Positions 9,668-18,485 of a DNA stretch of 64,000 nucleotides are shown in pieces. This DNA is from Caryophanales bacterium (GTDB taxonomy: Bacteria > Bacillota > Bacilli > CAJFEE01), in assembly GCA_029256085.1 (NCBI GenBank), contig JAQSYP010000002.1, positions 186,001-250,000 on the forward strand. Direction: 5' to 3'. The translations under genes were made by a program, and so were the position numbers. The notes beneath the pieces were generated by a model. That model ran no database searches. It was not told where the DNA came from and worked only from the letters and a program-made list of their open reading frames with translations. Each line of letters begins with the position of its first letter. Within the stretch, counting starts at the first letter, position 1.

Positions 9668-10768
9668 TTAATTTATATTGTTAAATTTTTTGAATTGAAG
9701 TTTGTATGATAAATACATAACTAAAGGTATAAGAATTGTTACTGAAAAAGAAAAGATCGGTCCACTTTCAATTAACCATTTATCTAATTCTAATGTGTTT
9801 TTACTAATTATGAGAGATAGACTATACACCACTACAGCTAACGGTGTTAACATTTTTTTATAGTCCTTAATTCTAAATATACTTTCCAAGCATCTACCTG
9901 CAGAGTAAAAGTATATTACTGATTTGAAGAATATTGAAACTAGCCAAATAATAGCAATAAGTACCTCAAATCTAATTATTTGCTGTTCCTGACCTGTCAT
10001 TTTAACTAAAGCAAATGTTGCAAAGGATTGTCTCTCAGATGTTTCTACTCCTAAAATCATAATACAAGCTAATATTAGTTTAAGAGTGGCTAAATACGCT
10101 ACGGATGCTCCTATTAAAAGTGATTTGCGAGCTTTTTTTATGTCTTTTACATACGGATAAATCATAAATAGTGCAATTAAGTCTAAAAATGAAAAGAAAC
10201 TAATACTTAAAGTACCTTTAAATATGTCATTAATATTACTTTCAAAAGCCGGTAAAATCCTATTTACTTCATATTTAGGAATAAGTAATAGTGAAACGAT
10301 TATAAACAAAAATGTTAATAGATTGAAAAAGATATCTGAACTATTGGCCAAGGTCACAACTCCATATTTTCCACCAATCAATACAACCAATATGAACAAT
10401 AAAATAATAGTCTCAATAGGGGTTTCGGGCATAATTATTAGAAGTATAAAATCAGCAACTCGTCTTACAACAATTGCCGAAGATAATATAAAATAAGTAA
10501 AAAATATAAAGATAATTAACCTACCAATATGTTTACCAAGTAAAATCTCACATATTTCTACTACATTTTTACCTTCAAATTTCCTAGTTAAAGAATGATA
10601 AAATAAGATTTGTAAGACAGCTGAAAATCCCGCAATAATAATACATATCCAAGTATCATTTTTAGCATACTCAAACAGCTCATTTGGTACTATAAACATT
10701 GAATAACTTACAATAAATATAATTACAATTTTTAGATATTGATTTGATGTTATGTATCTTATATTCAT
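9668..10768 (-). CDS. Spore germination receptor subunit B, second copy (GerAB/GerKB family)
   Basis: An APC-superfamily membrane protein with about ten TM helices, 366 aa, that forms the ligand-binding B subunit of a germinant receptor in the spore inner membrane. Family blocks seen: SNQYLKIVIIFIVSYSMF at the N-terminus, GRLIIFIFFTYFILSSAI, and ETPIETIILLFI. It is the last gene of the ger operon and overlaps the preceding B gene by ATGA. With its partner it gives two B proteins to one operon, which may widen or switch germinant specificity. Germinant identity cannot be read from sequence. Confidence 0.9.
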   Translation of the reverse strand: MNIRYITSNQYLKIVIIFIVSYSMFIVPNELFEYAKNDTWICIIIAGFSAVLQILFYHSLTRKFEGKNVVEICEILLGKHIGRLIIFIFFTYFILSSAIVVRRVADFILLIIMPETPIETIILLFILVVLIGGKYGVVTLANSSDIFFNLLTFLFIIVSLLLIPKYEVNRILPAFESNINDIFKGTLSISFFSFLDLIALFMIYPYVKDIKKARKSLLIGASVAYLATLKLILACIMILGVETSERQSFATFALVKMTGQEQQIIRFEVLIAIIWLVSIFFKSVIYFYSAGRCLESIFRIKDYKKMLTPLAVVVYSLSLIISKNTLELDKWLIESGPIFSFSVTILIPLVMYLSYKLQFKKFNNIN

Positions 10769-11868
10769 AGGTCTTGCACCGTATTATTAATATAGTTCTT
10801 TATTTTGTATACTAGATAAATAAAGATTGGTAGTAATAACCCCATAGTGACAGAATAAATTGGCCAGATTTTCGTAGTCCAAGTTGATATAAAAATAATA
10901 TTTTCTCCTATTAGCAAGGAAATTGGTAGTATCAATAAAGATGCGGGTTTAACATAAACCTTATATTCATTAGTGTTAAAAACACTATTTATACACATAC
11001 ATAAACCAATAATACAAATTACTAGTTCATTAAATACAGTAATAATCCATATTATAGAAAAAATTGCCTCTAGACGCAGAATAGTATTTCCAGTGCCAAA
11101 ATTCTTAGCAATAGTATAAGTCGAAAAGGCTTGCCTACTCACTGTATCTGCTCCTAATACACCAATTCCTGAGCTTGTTATAATAAAGAAAACAGCTGTT
11201 GCTATAATAGTGCCAATTAAAGTATTTAATTTAATTTTTTTTCTATCTTTTAAAAAAGGAAAGACAATCATCAAAATAATAACTTCTGTGTATGGAAATC
11301 CAATTATTTGAAGTGTACCATTAATAATTGGTTTCATGCCTTCATCAAGAATTGGATAAAATTTTGTTATGTCAAAAAGAGGTAAAACCAAAATTACCCC
11401 TATCACAAATGATAGAACTATGATTGGGAAGAGAACCTGATTTGCTCTAACTATAGTAACAACACCATAATTTGCTCCAATTGTTACTGTTATTATGATA
11501 AGTAACATTAATACTTCTATCGGGGTTTCAGTTAAAATTGTAGTAGTTAAAAAATCTCCCAACCCGCGTGTTATTAATGCTAATAAAATAACTATATATA
11601 TTAGATATGTAAAATTTATTATTAGACCAAATTTCTTACCTAATATTTCCACATTAAGCTCAAATAGGTTTTTATTAGGATGAGTATTTGATAAAATAAC
11701 ATAAAAATTTAAAATAAAAACTGCTATTAATCCTCCCAACAAAATAGATATCCAACCATTCCTACCTGCCGCAACTGTTTGTATTGTTGGCATGTAAATA
11801 ATTGCACTACCTAATATATAGAGAATTAATAATATTTTAAATTGACTTGGAGAAATTTCATTTTTCAT
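10765..11868 (-). CDS. Spore germination receptor subunit B, first copy (GerAB/GerKB family)
   Basis: A polytopic membrane protein of 367 aa, clearly paralogous to the gene directly downstream. Shared blocks include TETPIEVLMLLIIITVTIGA, NYGVVTI, the position of the SRQAF segment, and the amphipathic C-terminus. SPSQFKILLILYILGSAIIY opens the first helix. The RBS is AGGATGA. In GerA-type receptors the B subunit binds the germinant and the A and C subunits complete the complex. The divergence between the two B copies suggests they are not a recent duplication. Confidence 0.9.
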   Translation of the reverse strand: MKNEISPSQFKILLILYILGSAIIYMPTIQTVAAGRNGWISILLGGLIAVFILNFYVILSNTHPNKNLFELNVEILGKKFGLIINFTYLIYIVILLALITRGLGDFLTTTILTETPIEVLMLLIIITVTIGANYGVVTIVRANQVLFPIIVLSFVIGVILVLPLFDITKFYPILDEGMKPIINGTLQIIGFPYTEVIILMIVFPFLKDRKKIKLNTLIGTIIATAVFFIITSSGIGVLGADTVSRQAFSTYTIAKNFGTGNTILRLEAIFSIIWIITVFNELVICIIGLCMCINSVFNTNEYKVYVKPASLLILPISLLIGENIIFISTWTTKIWPIYSVTMGLLLPIFIYLVYKIKNYINNTVQDL

Positions 11869-11880
11869 ATAATCATCCTA

Positions 11881-12111
11881 TTAACTTAAATAATTAAAAA
11901 TGGCGTTACTTATCGGATCATAGATTTTGCTAATTAATAGTAAGGGCGATGGGATGTTCCAATCCAATACAAGCCCAATAAATAGTAAATCTCCTATTAC
12001 AAGAATTGCTACATATATAATCGATTCTTTCAATGCCTTGTTTCTGATTAATCTCGGCATATCCATTAATAAGATTACTATTGTTATTAGAATTAATATA
12101 AATATTTTCAA
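11881..12111 (-). CDS. Small two-TM Ger operon protein (D-subunit type)
   Basis: A 76-aa protein made of two hydrophobic helices (about 2-18 and 30-50) joined by a short basic loop (MPRLIRNKALKES). Small two-helix D proteins are encoded in many ger operons and modulate receptor function. Position between the C and B genes fits this class. The start is TTG at 12111 with GGAG eight bases upstream. Function is inferred from size, topology and operon position only. Confidence 0.75.
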   Translation of the reverse strand: MKIFILILITIVILLMDMPRLIRNKALKESIIYVAILVIGDLLFIGLVLDWNIPSPLLLISKIYDPISNAIFNYLS

Positions 12112-12128
12112 TTTTATTTCTCCTTAAA

Positions 12129-13316
12129 TTACTTAATGTCCCCATAAATAGAATTTGTAATTGTTCCTGTACGTCTCAATTTGCACTCAGCTTTATACGA
12201 AACATCAATATTTTTAAAGGTTTCATCCCATTTATCTTTATTTTCCCTCCAATAATCTGGGTGATGTTGGTGAAACATATTTCCAAATCCGAATACATCT
12301 GTTGAATACTCTTTGCTTCTTTTCACTGCATCTTTCATAAAATGGATAACTCTTTTACTAGCTATCTTCTCTAATTTTTTAATAGTCTCTTCTTTTGTGA
12401 CATCGATATTACAATCTACTTCACCGACTAACGCTTCTATATTAATCGTAATATTTACTTTCGGTTTCCCATTTTTTATTTCTGTTTTTACTTTTGATTT
12501 CGAATTAATTATCTCCGGCGCCCAAAAACCATCTTTTTCTGGACAGTAATTAGAGCCTACAGTATTTTTAATTCGATTATTAATATAGTTGATACCTTTA
12601 CTCTCATCTTCATTAAAATAACCAATTAGCTTATCATTTTTTATTGCAGCTATCCCGCCTACTTTTAAATTAGATGGTATGCTCGGATTTAAAATGTCCT
12701 TCTTTTTCAAAGGCTCTGCACCTTTTGGTTTGATTTGAATTGCTGTTAGGATAGGATCTTTCCCTTCTATAACCATATTTGAAATTAACTCATTTAATCT
12801 AACTGTAACAGATGGTGCCCATGATTTTTCAGACACTTGTAGCCTTTGAGCAATACCAATTGCAGAAAATCTATTTAACGGCACAAGTGAACTAATAACT
12901 TCTTTTGCGGTATTGTCTCTAGCAATTAACATGAAGAAGTCACTACGAAATTCATGATCTCTCGACATAAAATCTATAGTATCTCGTATACCTTCTTTAG
13001 CTAAAGATTCACCAAATACTACGACTTGAATGTGGGAAAAATAAACTTTTCTTGGTAATTTCTGAGTCAACTTCCTCATAGCTTCAAACATTGTTTTGCC
13101 TGTAGTAGTAAATACAAACATTGCCGATCTTCCATCTGATTTCTGAGCGATTATTCCTGACGCATTAATAATTTGAACTGTTATTTTAAATTCTCCATTT
13201 TCACCTTTATCAAAACCTACAGCAGATGCGATTGATAAATCAGTAATTTCTCTAGAGTTCCAGCATCCTGATAAAACTAATAACATTAAGCAACATAGAA
13301 CTTTAAAATATCTCAT
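12129..13316 (-). CDS. Spore germination lipoprotein subunit C (GerAC family)
   Basis: A lipoprotein of 395 aa. The signal peptide MRYFKVLCCLMLLVLSGCW has lipobox LSGC. The rest is the three-domain GerAC fold. Landmarks are NSREITDLSIASAVGFDK after the lipid-anchored Cys, YFSHIQVVVFGESLAKEGI, and the C-terminal SKEYSTDVFGFGNMFHQHHP. The start is the ATG at 13316, with GGGAG eight bases upstream. A GTG nine bases further up overlaps that RBS. It anchors in the spore inner membrane with the A and B subunits. Confidence 0.93.
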   Translation of the reverse strand: MRYFKVLCCLMLLVLSGCWNSREITDLSIASAVGFDKGENGEFKITVQIINASGIIAQKSDGRSAMFVFTTTGKTMFEAMRKLTQKLPRKVYFSHIQVVVFGESLAKEGIRDTIDFMSRDHEFRSDFFMLIARDNTAKEVISSLVPLNRFSAIGIAQRLQVSEKSWAPSVTVRLNELISNMVIEGKDPILTAIQIKPKGAEPLKKKDILNPSIPSNLKVGGIAAIKNDKLIGYFNEDESKGINYINNRIKNTVGSNYCPEKDGFWAPEIINSKSKVKTEIKNGKPKVNITINIEALVGEVDCNIDVTKEETIKKLEKIASKRVIHFMKDAVKRSKEYSTDVFGFGNMFHQHHPDYWRENKDKWDETFKNIDVSYKAECKLRRTGTITNSIYGDIK

Positions 13317-13334
13317 AGCAACCACTCCCTACAG

Positions 13335-14825
13335 TTATGATTGTCTTATTTTGTTTTTCGAATAACTTGGACGAGTTTTTAATTTATTCCACGGGAATCT
13401 AATATATACGTCCTTTTGATCTTCTAAATTAAATGGGCCATATGATGTCATGTATGGTACTCCAAATGATGTCAAATTACATAAGTGCAAGACAAGAACA
13501 ATTATTCCAAGTAGTATTCCGTATAATCCAAATGTAGCTGCTAAGAAAATAAATACAAACCTTAACATCCTTAACGGAATACTAAAATTATAGGCAGGGA
13601 TTACGAAACTTGTAATTGCAGTAAATGAAACCACTATTACTAAGGCAGGAGATATTATTCCTGCTTGTACTGCAGATTCTCCTATAACTAAGGCTCCAAC
13701 TATTGATATAGCAGAACCAACCGTTTTAGGTAACCGTATGCCTGCTTCTCTAAGCACTTCGAAAGTAAGCTCCATTAATATAACTTCTACTACAGATGAA
13801 AATGGGATTCCTTCGCGATTAGCCGCTATACTAAGTAAAAATGGCGTTGGTAGCATTTCTGCATGAAAAGTCGTTATTGCCAAATAAACGGATGGCGTTA
13901 ATAACGTTAATATAAATGAAAAATGCCTTAAAATTCTAATTAAAGAGCTATATGCAGACTTTTGGTAATAATCTTCACTTGATTGAAGAAATTCCGTGAA
14001 TAAAGTCGGTGCTGTTAAAACAAAAGGAGTGCCATCTACAACAATTGCTACCCTTCCTTCAAGGATTGCGGATGTAACTGTATCAGGCCGTTCAGTACTA
14101 TACAAAAGAGGAAATGGAGTAAACCTATTATCTTGAATAAGTTCTTCAATATATCCACTTTCAAGTATTGAATCAATGTTAATTTCATCTAATCTTATAT
14201 GTACTTCTTTTACTACGTCATCTTTTACAATATTTTCTAAATAAATTATTGCTATATCTGTACTTGTAACAGTTCCTAAAGTTTTCATGTCAATTCTTAG
14301 TGATGGATCCTTTATCCGTCTTCGTATTAAAGTTGTGTTAGTTCTTAGTGTTTCTGTAAAAGCGTCTTTAGGCCCCCTAATTACGCTCATATTCGTTGAT
14401 TCTGTTACGCCACGATCGACCCAACCTCTTGTACCAGCAATTAGTCCATTTACTTGGCCATCTACTAAAATAACTGTATCGCCTGACAAAATTGCCTTTA
14501 TTAAATCACTTAGTTTTTCCGACTCATTAATTTCCCCTACCGTTATTATGTTATCTCTTAGAATTTTGAAAGCTCTATGAGTTGGAATAGGTGTTAAAGT
14601 TTCATTAAATTTTTTTGTTATCTTTTCAATAATACCTTCTTGAATAAACTTGTTATCAGCAAGACCATCAGTATAAACTACTACGATTGTTTGATGTATT
14701 TCCCATCTTAATGTTCTAAAGATTATGTCATTACTACTTCCTATTAAATTTTTTAAAGTATTTATATTTTCATCAATTGATGTAGATATGGGAGTTTTAA
14801 TGTTGTCATAAGTAACCACTTTCAC
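13335..14825 (-). CDS. Spore germination receptor subunit A (GerAA family)
   Basis: About 496 aa with a large soluble N-terminal domain (1-~280), then about five to six TM helices, and a short cytoplasmic tail ending in KTRPSYSKNKIRQS. Family blocks are TDGLADNKFIQEGIIEKI, GDTVILVDGQ, RGWVDRGVTE, RGPKDAFTETLRTNT, LRRHFSF-type LRHFSFILTLLTPSVYLA, and HAEMLPTPFLLSIAANREG. GerA-type A subunits assemble an oligomeric channel in spore membranes. The GTG at 14825 is preferred (GAGG five bases upstream); a TTG lies one codon before. It heads the operon. Confidence 0.95.
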   Translation of the reverse strand: MKVVTYDNIKTPISTSIDENINTLKNLIGSSNDIIFRTLRWEIHQTIVVVYTDGLADNKFIQEGIIEKITKKFNETLTPIPTHRAFKILRDNIITVGEINESEKLSDLIKAILSGDTVILVDGQVNGLIAGTRGWVDRGVTESTNMSVIRGPKDAFTETLRTNTTLIRRRIKDPSLRIDMKTLGTVTSTDIAIIYLENIVKDDVVKEVHIRLDEINIDSILESGYIEELIQDNRFTPFPLLYSTERPDTVTSAILEGRVAIVVDGTPFVLTAPTLFTEFLQSSEDYYQKSAYSSLIRILRHFSFILTLLTPSVYLAITTFHAEMLPTPFLLSIAANREGIPFSSVVEVILMELTFEVLREAGIRLPKTVGSAISIVGALVIGESAVQAGIISPALVIVVSFTAITSFVIPAYNFSIPLRMLRFVFIFLAATFGLYGILLGIIVLVLHLCNLTSFGVPYMTSYGPFNLEDQKDVYIRFPWNKLKTRPSYSKNKIRQS

Positions 14826-14835
14826 CAAATCCTCG

Positions 14836-14856
14836 TAACATTATTTTGTAATGTTA
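14836..14856. promoter_or_regulatory. Perfect inverted repeat at the ger operon leader
   Basis: taacatta-N5-taatgtta lies about 10 bp before the first ger gene, overlapping the region just upstream of its RBS. A loose sigma-G-like -35 (GAATA, minus strand at 14883-14879) lies upstream. The repeat could be an operator or a weak hairpin. Confidence 0.4.
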
Positions 14857-14892
14857 TTATTTGGAAAGCTTACAAATATATTCTTATTTGAA

Positions 14893-14924
14893 AATAAAAA
14901 AACTACCGATTGTTTTCGGTAGTT
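14893..14924 (-). terminator. Terminator of the hemolysin III-like gene
   Basis: Stem aactaccga/tcggtagtt (9 bp) with a T-rich tract on the minus strand, 15 bp after the stop codon. Confidence 0.88.
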
Positions 14925-14938
14925 CAGAAGTAATATTA

Positions 14939-15598
14939 TTAATTTAGTATAGGTAAGTCTTTAATTAAGAACAGAATCATTAAGAAATGTAGTGTCGTTC
15001 CTAACATAACGAAAATATGAAATATTTCATGAAACCCAAATTTATTTGGAAAGAAATTAAAAATCTTTGTTGCATAAATTATTCCACCAACTGTATAAGC
15101 AACCCCACCTGATACTAATAAAATAATATAGTGAACAGGAAAAGCGTCTACTAATTGGCCAAAAGGAATTACAGCCATCCAACCAAGACTTATATAAAAA
15201 ATTGTTGATATCATTCTAGGCATTTTTATAAACCAAATTTTAAGGAAAATTCCTATCGCAACAAGCGACCAGACAACAATCATCATTGTAAGTCTCCAAG
15301 CACCGTCTAATCCAAAAAAGAGAACTGGCGTATATGTTCCACCAATAAGTAAATAAATTGCAATGTGATCAATTTTCTTGAAAATCAGCTCTTTTTCAGG
15401 AGTTGTTCTAACCCAATGATATAAGGAACTTGCACCGTAAAGTAAAATTACACTTACCCCGAAAACTGAAATTGTAACTAACTGAGATACGCTCTCTGAA
15501 GCTTCAATTAGTAAAAAAACAAAACCAACAACCGCTGCAATACAAGTAATAAAATGGGTCCAAGTATTAACCGGCTCCCTCATCTTCAACCAATTCAT
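14939..15598 (-). CDS. Hemolysin III / PAQR-family membrane protein (YplQ-like)
   Basis: A seven-TM protein of 219 aa. It carries the family opening EPVNTWTHFITCIAAVVGF, the block ASSLYHWVRTTPEKE with SxxxH, KIDHIAIYLLIGGTYTPV, and the C-terminal FHEIFHIFVMLG. Conserved Ser, His and Asp residues form the zinc site of PAQR proteins. The hemolysin name is historical; these proteins are thought to be membrane hydrolases or lipid-homeostasis factors. The RBS is GGAGAG. It is followed by a strong terminator and seems monocistronic or cotranscribed with the small gene upstream (17-bp gap). Confidence 0.92.
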   Translation of the reverse strand: MNWLKMREPVNTWTHFITCIAAVVGFVFLLIEASESVSQLVTISVFGVSVILLYGASSLYHWVRTTPEKELIFKKIDHIAIYLLIGGTYTPVLFFGLDGAWRLTMMIVVWSLVAIGIFLKIWFIKMPRMISTIFYISLGWMAVIPFGQLVDAFPVHYIILLVSGGVAYTVGGIIYATKIFNFFPNKFGFHEIFHIFVMLGTTLHFLMILFLIKDLPILN

Positions 15599-15615
15599 TT
15601 AACACTCTCCTAAAT

Positions 15616-15795
15616 TTAAATTTTAGCTCCCGTTTTATTTGTAATAGCGAAGCTTAAACCTGCTGTGCAACTAACAAAAGTTGCAACGATAAATACAATT
15701 TTATAATTTATTATGTCTTGGAGTGAAAGTCCTATGCCAACACACACAATGAATGTTATAAATATTAAAATAATCATTTTTTCAAAGCTTTTCAT
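15616..15795 (-). CDS. Hypothetical small two-TM membrane protein
   Basis: A 59-aa product with two predicted helices (about 8-25 and 33-50) and a polar tail TNKTGAKI. I recognise no family. The ATG at 15795 follows GGGGAG; a TTG further up is part of the RBS. The 17-bp gap to the hemolysin III-like gene suggests cotranscription. Confidence 0.6.
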   Translation of the reverse strand: MKSFEKMIILIFITFIVCVGIGLSLQDIINYKIVFIVATFVSCTAGLSFAITNKTGAKI

Positions 15796-15863
15796 CGTTA
15801 TTCTCCCCAATAATAATTTTATTCTATTTTAACATTATTATTGTTAGTTGAATATTAAAACGT

Positions 15864-16865
15864 TTAAGCAAATTTGTAATAAATTAGTAAGAATGTTGAT
15901 ACAGCAAAAATATAATTTAAACTAACAAAAGTAATCTTGTTAACCATTGTTGTATGCATTTCGACTGGCGGCTTGTAAAATGAAACTCCCTCAATAATAA
16001 ATGTAATAAGAATTAAGTGAACAATTGAATGTCCTAAAATTTCTAACGAGCCAAATATCATTGATGTTAAAACAAACAGTATTGTTACTACAACAGATAA
16101 TACTCTATTTAAAATTCCAACGATTAGTAAATAGCCTACCGTAAACTCAATATATGCTGCTAATACGAGAAATGCTTCTGGAGGAAATCCAAAGGTTGGT
16201 ACATTGTAGTTCGCTAATATATCAAGCGACATTGTCGGATAAACCCATTTTTCAACCGAAACCCAGCACAAAGCAATTCCTGTCCCAAGATATAGTACTG
16301 GAAAAGCAATGTCATTATACTTTGTTTTCCAAACGAGGAATAACACAATTAGTGATAAATAGAAAACATAATCTAACATATGAAATAAACCAATATTATT
16401 AGTTGAGTTTATAATCAGACCTAATAATATTACAGCACCTATTTTAGTCGCAATAACTAATGGGATTAAAAATAGCAGCGCTGCTAAATATCCTATTATC
16501 TTTTCTATATCTGAAACTACTTCTATTTCTGGTGCAAATATCGTCCCATTAAAAATCTGACTAATCAAAACAATCCCCAAACCATATTTCAGTATATAAA
16601 AAGACCATTTTCGATAACTAGACAGTTTTTCCTCAAACCTTTTAGCTATTCCTATCTCCATTAGGCGTGGAACATACACTGTTAATATGGCTAATAACAC
16701 AGATACGCTAATAAGAGTTCCAATAAACAATGGTGATAAAATGTTCTCAATACTTTCCTTCTTTGGATTTATCTCAGAAAACCACTTTACATGGGCATAA
16801 CTTCTATTACTGAATAATATTAAGACAAGCATTACTATTGAAAAAAGATAACTTTTTTTAATCAT
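15864..16865 (-). CDS. Polytopic membrane protein, DoxX-like, with secretory N-terminus
   Basis: A 333-aa protein with an apparent Sec signal (residues 1-24, ending SYA) followed by HVKWFSEI and then about eight hydrophobic segments. The middle and C-terminal helices resemble the DoxX-like family in spacing and in the motifs AAYIEFTVGYLLIVGIL and GSLEILGHSIVHLILI. If signal peptidase cleaves after SYA the mature protein begins with His, as in copper-binding proteins with a histidine brace. Function is unknown. The gene is preceded by the repeat array E and the lysA terminator. Confidence 0.65.
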   Translation of the reverse strand: MIKKSYLFSIVMLVLILFSNRSYAHVKWFSEINPKKESIENILSPLFIGTLISVSVLLAILTVYVPRLMEIGIAKRFEEKLSSYRKWSFYILKYGLGIVLISQIFNGTIFAPEIEVVSDIEKIIGYLAALLFLIPLVIATKIGAVILLGLIINSTNNIGLFHMLDYVFYLSLIVLFLVWKTKYNDIAFPVLYLGTGIALCWVSVEKWVYPTMSLDILANYNVPTFGFPPEAFLVLAAYIEFTVGYLLIVGILNRVLSVVVTILFVLTSMIFGSLEILGHSIVHLILITFIIEGVSFYKPPVEMHTTMVNKITFVSLNYIFAVSTFLLIYYKFA

Positions 16866-16927
16866 AGATGTACCTCACTGTTGTTTTTTATATTTTTCCA
16901 ATAAGTAACCGAGAAATATTCAACATT

Positions 16928-17040
16928 TGATCCGAAATTATTGATTTATAATCCAAAAAATTTTTTTATAATCCAAAACTTCAATTTACATTCCAATTTT
17001 TTTATTTTTTAAGCCGATAAATGAGTTTTTTGAGCCAAAT
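16928..17040 (+). repeat. Array E: about six degenerate 20-21-bp units
   Basis: A CC dinucleotide in an A/T-rich context (ATCCAAAA, ATTCCAA, AGCCAA) recurs at 16932, 16953, 16973, 16993, 17014 and 17035, with steps of 21, 20, 20, 21 and 21 bp. The two central units share TTTATAATCCAAAA. No TGTCGAA is present. The array sits between the start of the DoxX-like gene and the terminator of lysA. It is the most decayed of the six arrays. Confidence 0.6.
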
Positions 17041-17065
17041 AAAAAAACAGGCAATTTCGCCTGTT
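17038..17065 (-). terminator. Terminator of lysA
   Basis: Stem aacaggc/gcctgtt overlapping the end of the stop codon, with a run of seven T on the minus strand. Confidence 0.85.
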
Positions 17066-18378
17066 TAAACTCTTACTTTGTTTTCATATTGTAACTCTCT
17101 TGAGATTAGATCCTCGTAAGTTTCGCGTCTAATCACTAACTGTGAAACTCCATCCTCTACGAAAACCACTGCTGGTCGAGGTAGTCTATTATAATTGTTT
17201 GCCATTGAATATCCGTATGCCCCTGTACAGAAGACAGCGAGTATATCATTTGGAGCAGTTTGTGGAGTTTCTAACTTCTCGATTAATAAATCACCAGTTT
17301 CACAACATTTACCTGCAATTGTTACAGTTTCAGTTAATTTTTCATTCATTTTATTCGCAACTGCTGCCTCATATTTAGCTTGATATAATGCAGGTCTTAA
17401 GTTATCGCTCATACCACCGTCAACAGAAAGAAAAGTTCGGATATCTGGAATATCCTTTCGTGCTCCGAGCGTATAAAGAGTAGTTCCAGCCTCAGCTACA
17501 ACAGAGCGGCCTGGTTCTATCCAAAGTTCAGGAGTTGGAATATCGTGTTCTTCACATAAGCTTAGAAACTTATCAACAACAATTTTCATATAAGCTTCGA
17601 TTGATTCAGGCTCATCGTTTGCTGTATACCTTATGCCAAAACCGCCACCGATATTTAATACAGCAGGAGAATAATTGAGTGTTTCTTTCCACTCTTTTAA
17701 CTTATTAAACGTACGATCTAATGCTGCGATGTAACCAGATGAATCAAAAATTTGAGATCCGATGTGCTTGTGAATGCCTAAAAGATTAATATTTTTATTA
17801 TTTATTAGTCTGACTAAAGCCTGCTCGGCATGTCCATTATATAAATCGAAACCGAACTTTGAATCCTCATGTCCAGTAATAATATATTTATGCGTAAAAG
17901 CTTCTACACCTGGCGTTACCCTCATTAAAACAGTAACTACTTTTCCAGTACTATTTGCTATTTCTTCAATTAATTCAATTTCATAGTCGTTATCAATAAC
18001 GATACAACCTATATTATTTTCAATTGTAAACTCTAATTCTTGTTTAGATTTATTATTTCCATGGAAAAGTATATTTTGAGGATTTACTCCAGCTTTAATT
18101 GCTGTATAAAATTCTCCACCAGAAACAACATCAAAATTAAACCCCTCTGCTGCTAGGAGCTGATATATCGCTATAGAAGTAAAAGCTTTTGATGCATAAT
18201 AAACCTTACCATTTATTTTTTCAACTGTTTTTTTAAACAGTCGAGCACGTTCTTTTATAAGTTTAGCATCGTAAACAAATAGAGGTGTTCCAAATTGTTC
18301 TGCAAGTTTTATTGTGTCAACACCTCCAATTTCGAGATGCCCTAAACTATTTACCGTACTTGTACCCCTAAAGACCAA
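17065..18378 (-). CDS. lysA: Diaminopimelate decarboxylase
   Basis: This PLP enzyme converts meso-diaminopimelate to lysine, the last step of the DAP pathway; 437 aa. K64 in VYYASKAFTS is the PLP lysine. Other family blocks are GIHKHIGSQIFD, NIGGGFGIRYT, ELWIEPGRSVVAEAGTTLY, CETGDLL and GAYGYSMANNYNRLPRPAVV. The start is TTG at 18378 with AAGGAGG eight bases before it. Only about 70 bp separate it from the upstream DedA terminator, too little for a lysine riboswitch, and none is visible. Confidence 0.97.
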   Translation of the reverse strand: MVFRGTSTVNSLGHLEIGGVDTIKLAEQFGTPLFVYDAKLIKERARLFKKTVEKINGKVYYASKAFTSIAIYQLLAAEGFNFDVVSGGEFYTAIKAGVNPQNILFHGNNKSKQELEFTIENNIGCIVIDNDYEIELIEEIANSTGKVVTVLMRVTPGVEAFTHKYIITGHEDSKFGFDLYNGHAEQALVRLINNKNINLLGIHKHIGSQIFDSSGYIAALDRTFNKLKEWKETLNYSPAVLNIGGGFGIRYTANDEPESIEAYMKIVVDKFLSLCEEHDIPTPELWIEPGRSVVAEAGTTLYTLGARKDIPDIRTFLSVDGGMSDNLRPALYQAKYEAAVANKMNEKLTETVTIAGKCCETGDLLIEKLETPQTAPNDILAVFCTGAYGYSMANNYNRLPRPAVVFVEDGVSQLVIRRETYEDLISRELQYENKVRV

Positions 18379-18446
18379 CGAAACTACCTCCTTTATATAT
18401 AGTCATCATTCAGATTACATTATCATAATTGACAGTATTTTACAAC

Positions 18447-18478
18447 GTAAAAATCCCTCTAAAACTGCTAGAGGGATT
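18447..18478 (-). terminator. Terminator of the DedA-family gene
   Basis: A perfect 10-bp stem aatccctcta/tagagggatt, 7-nt loop, then TTTTTAC on the minus strand. Confidence 0.87.
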
Positions 18479-18485
18479 GAGAAAT

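Noticed and set aside
18379-18446. Lysine riboswitch before lysA
   Set aside because: Only about 70 bp lie between the dedA terminator and the lysA start, far below the length of an L-box, and no L-box motif is seen.
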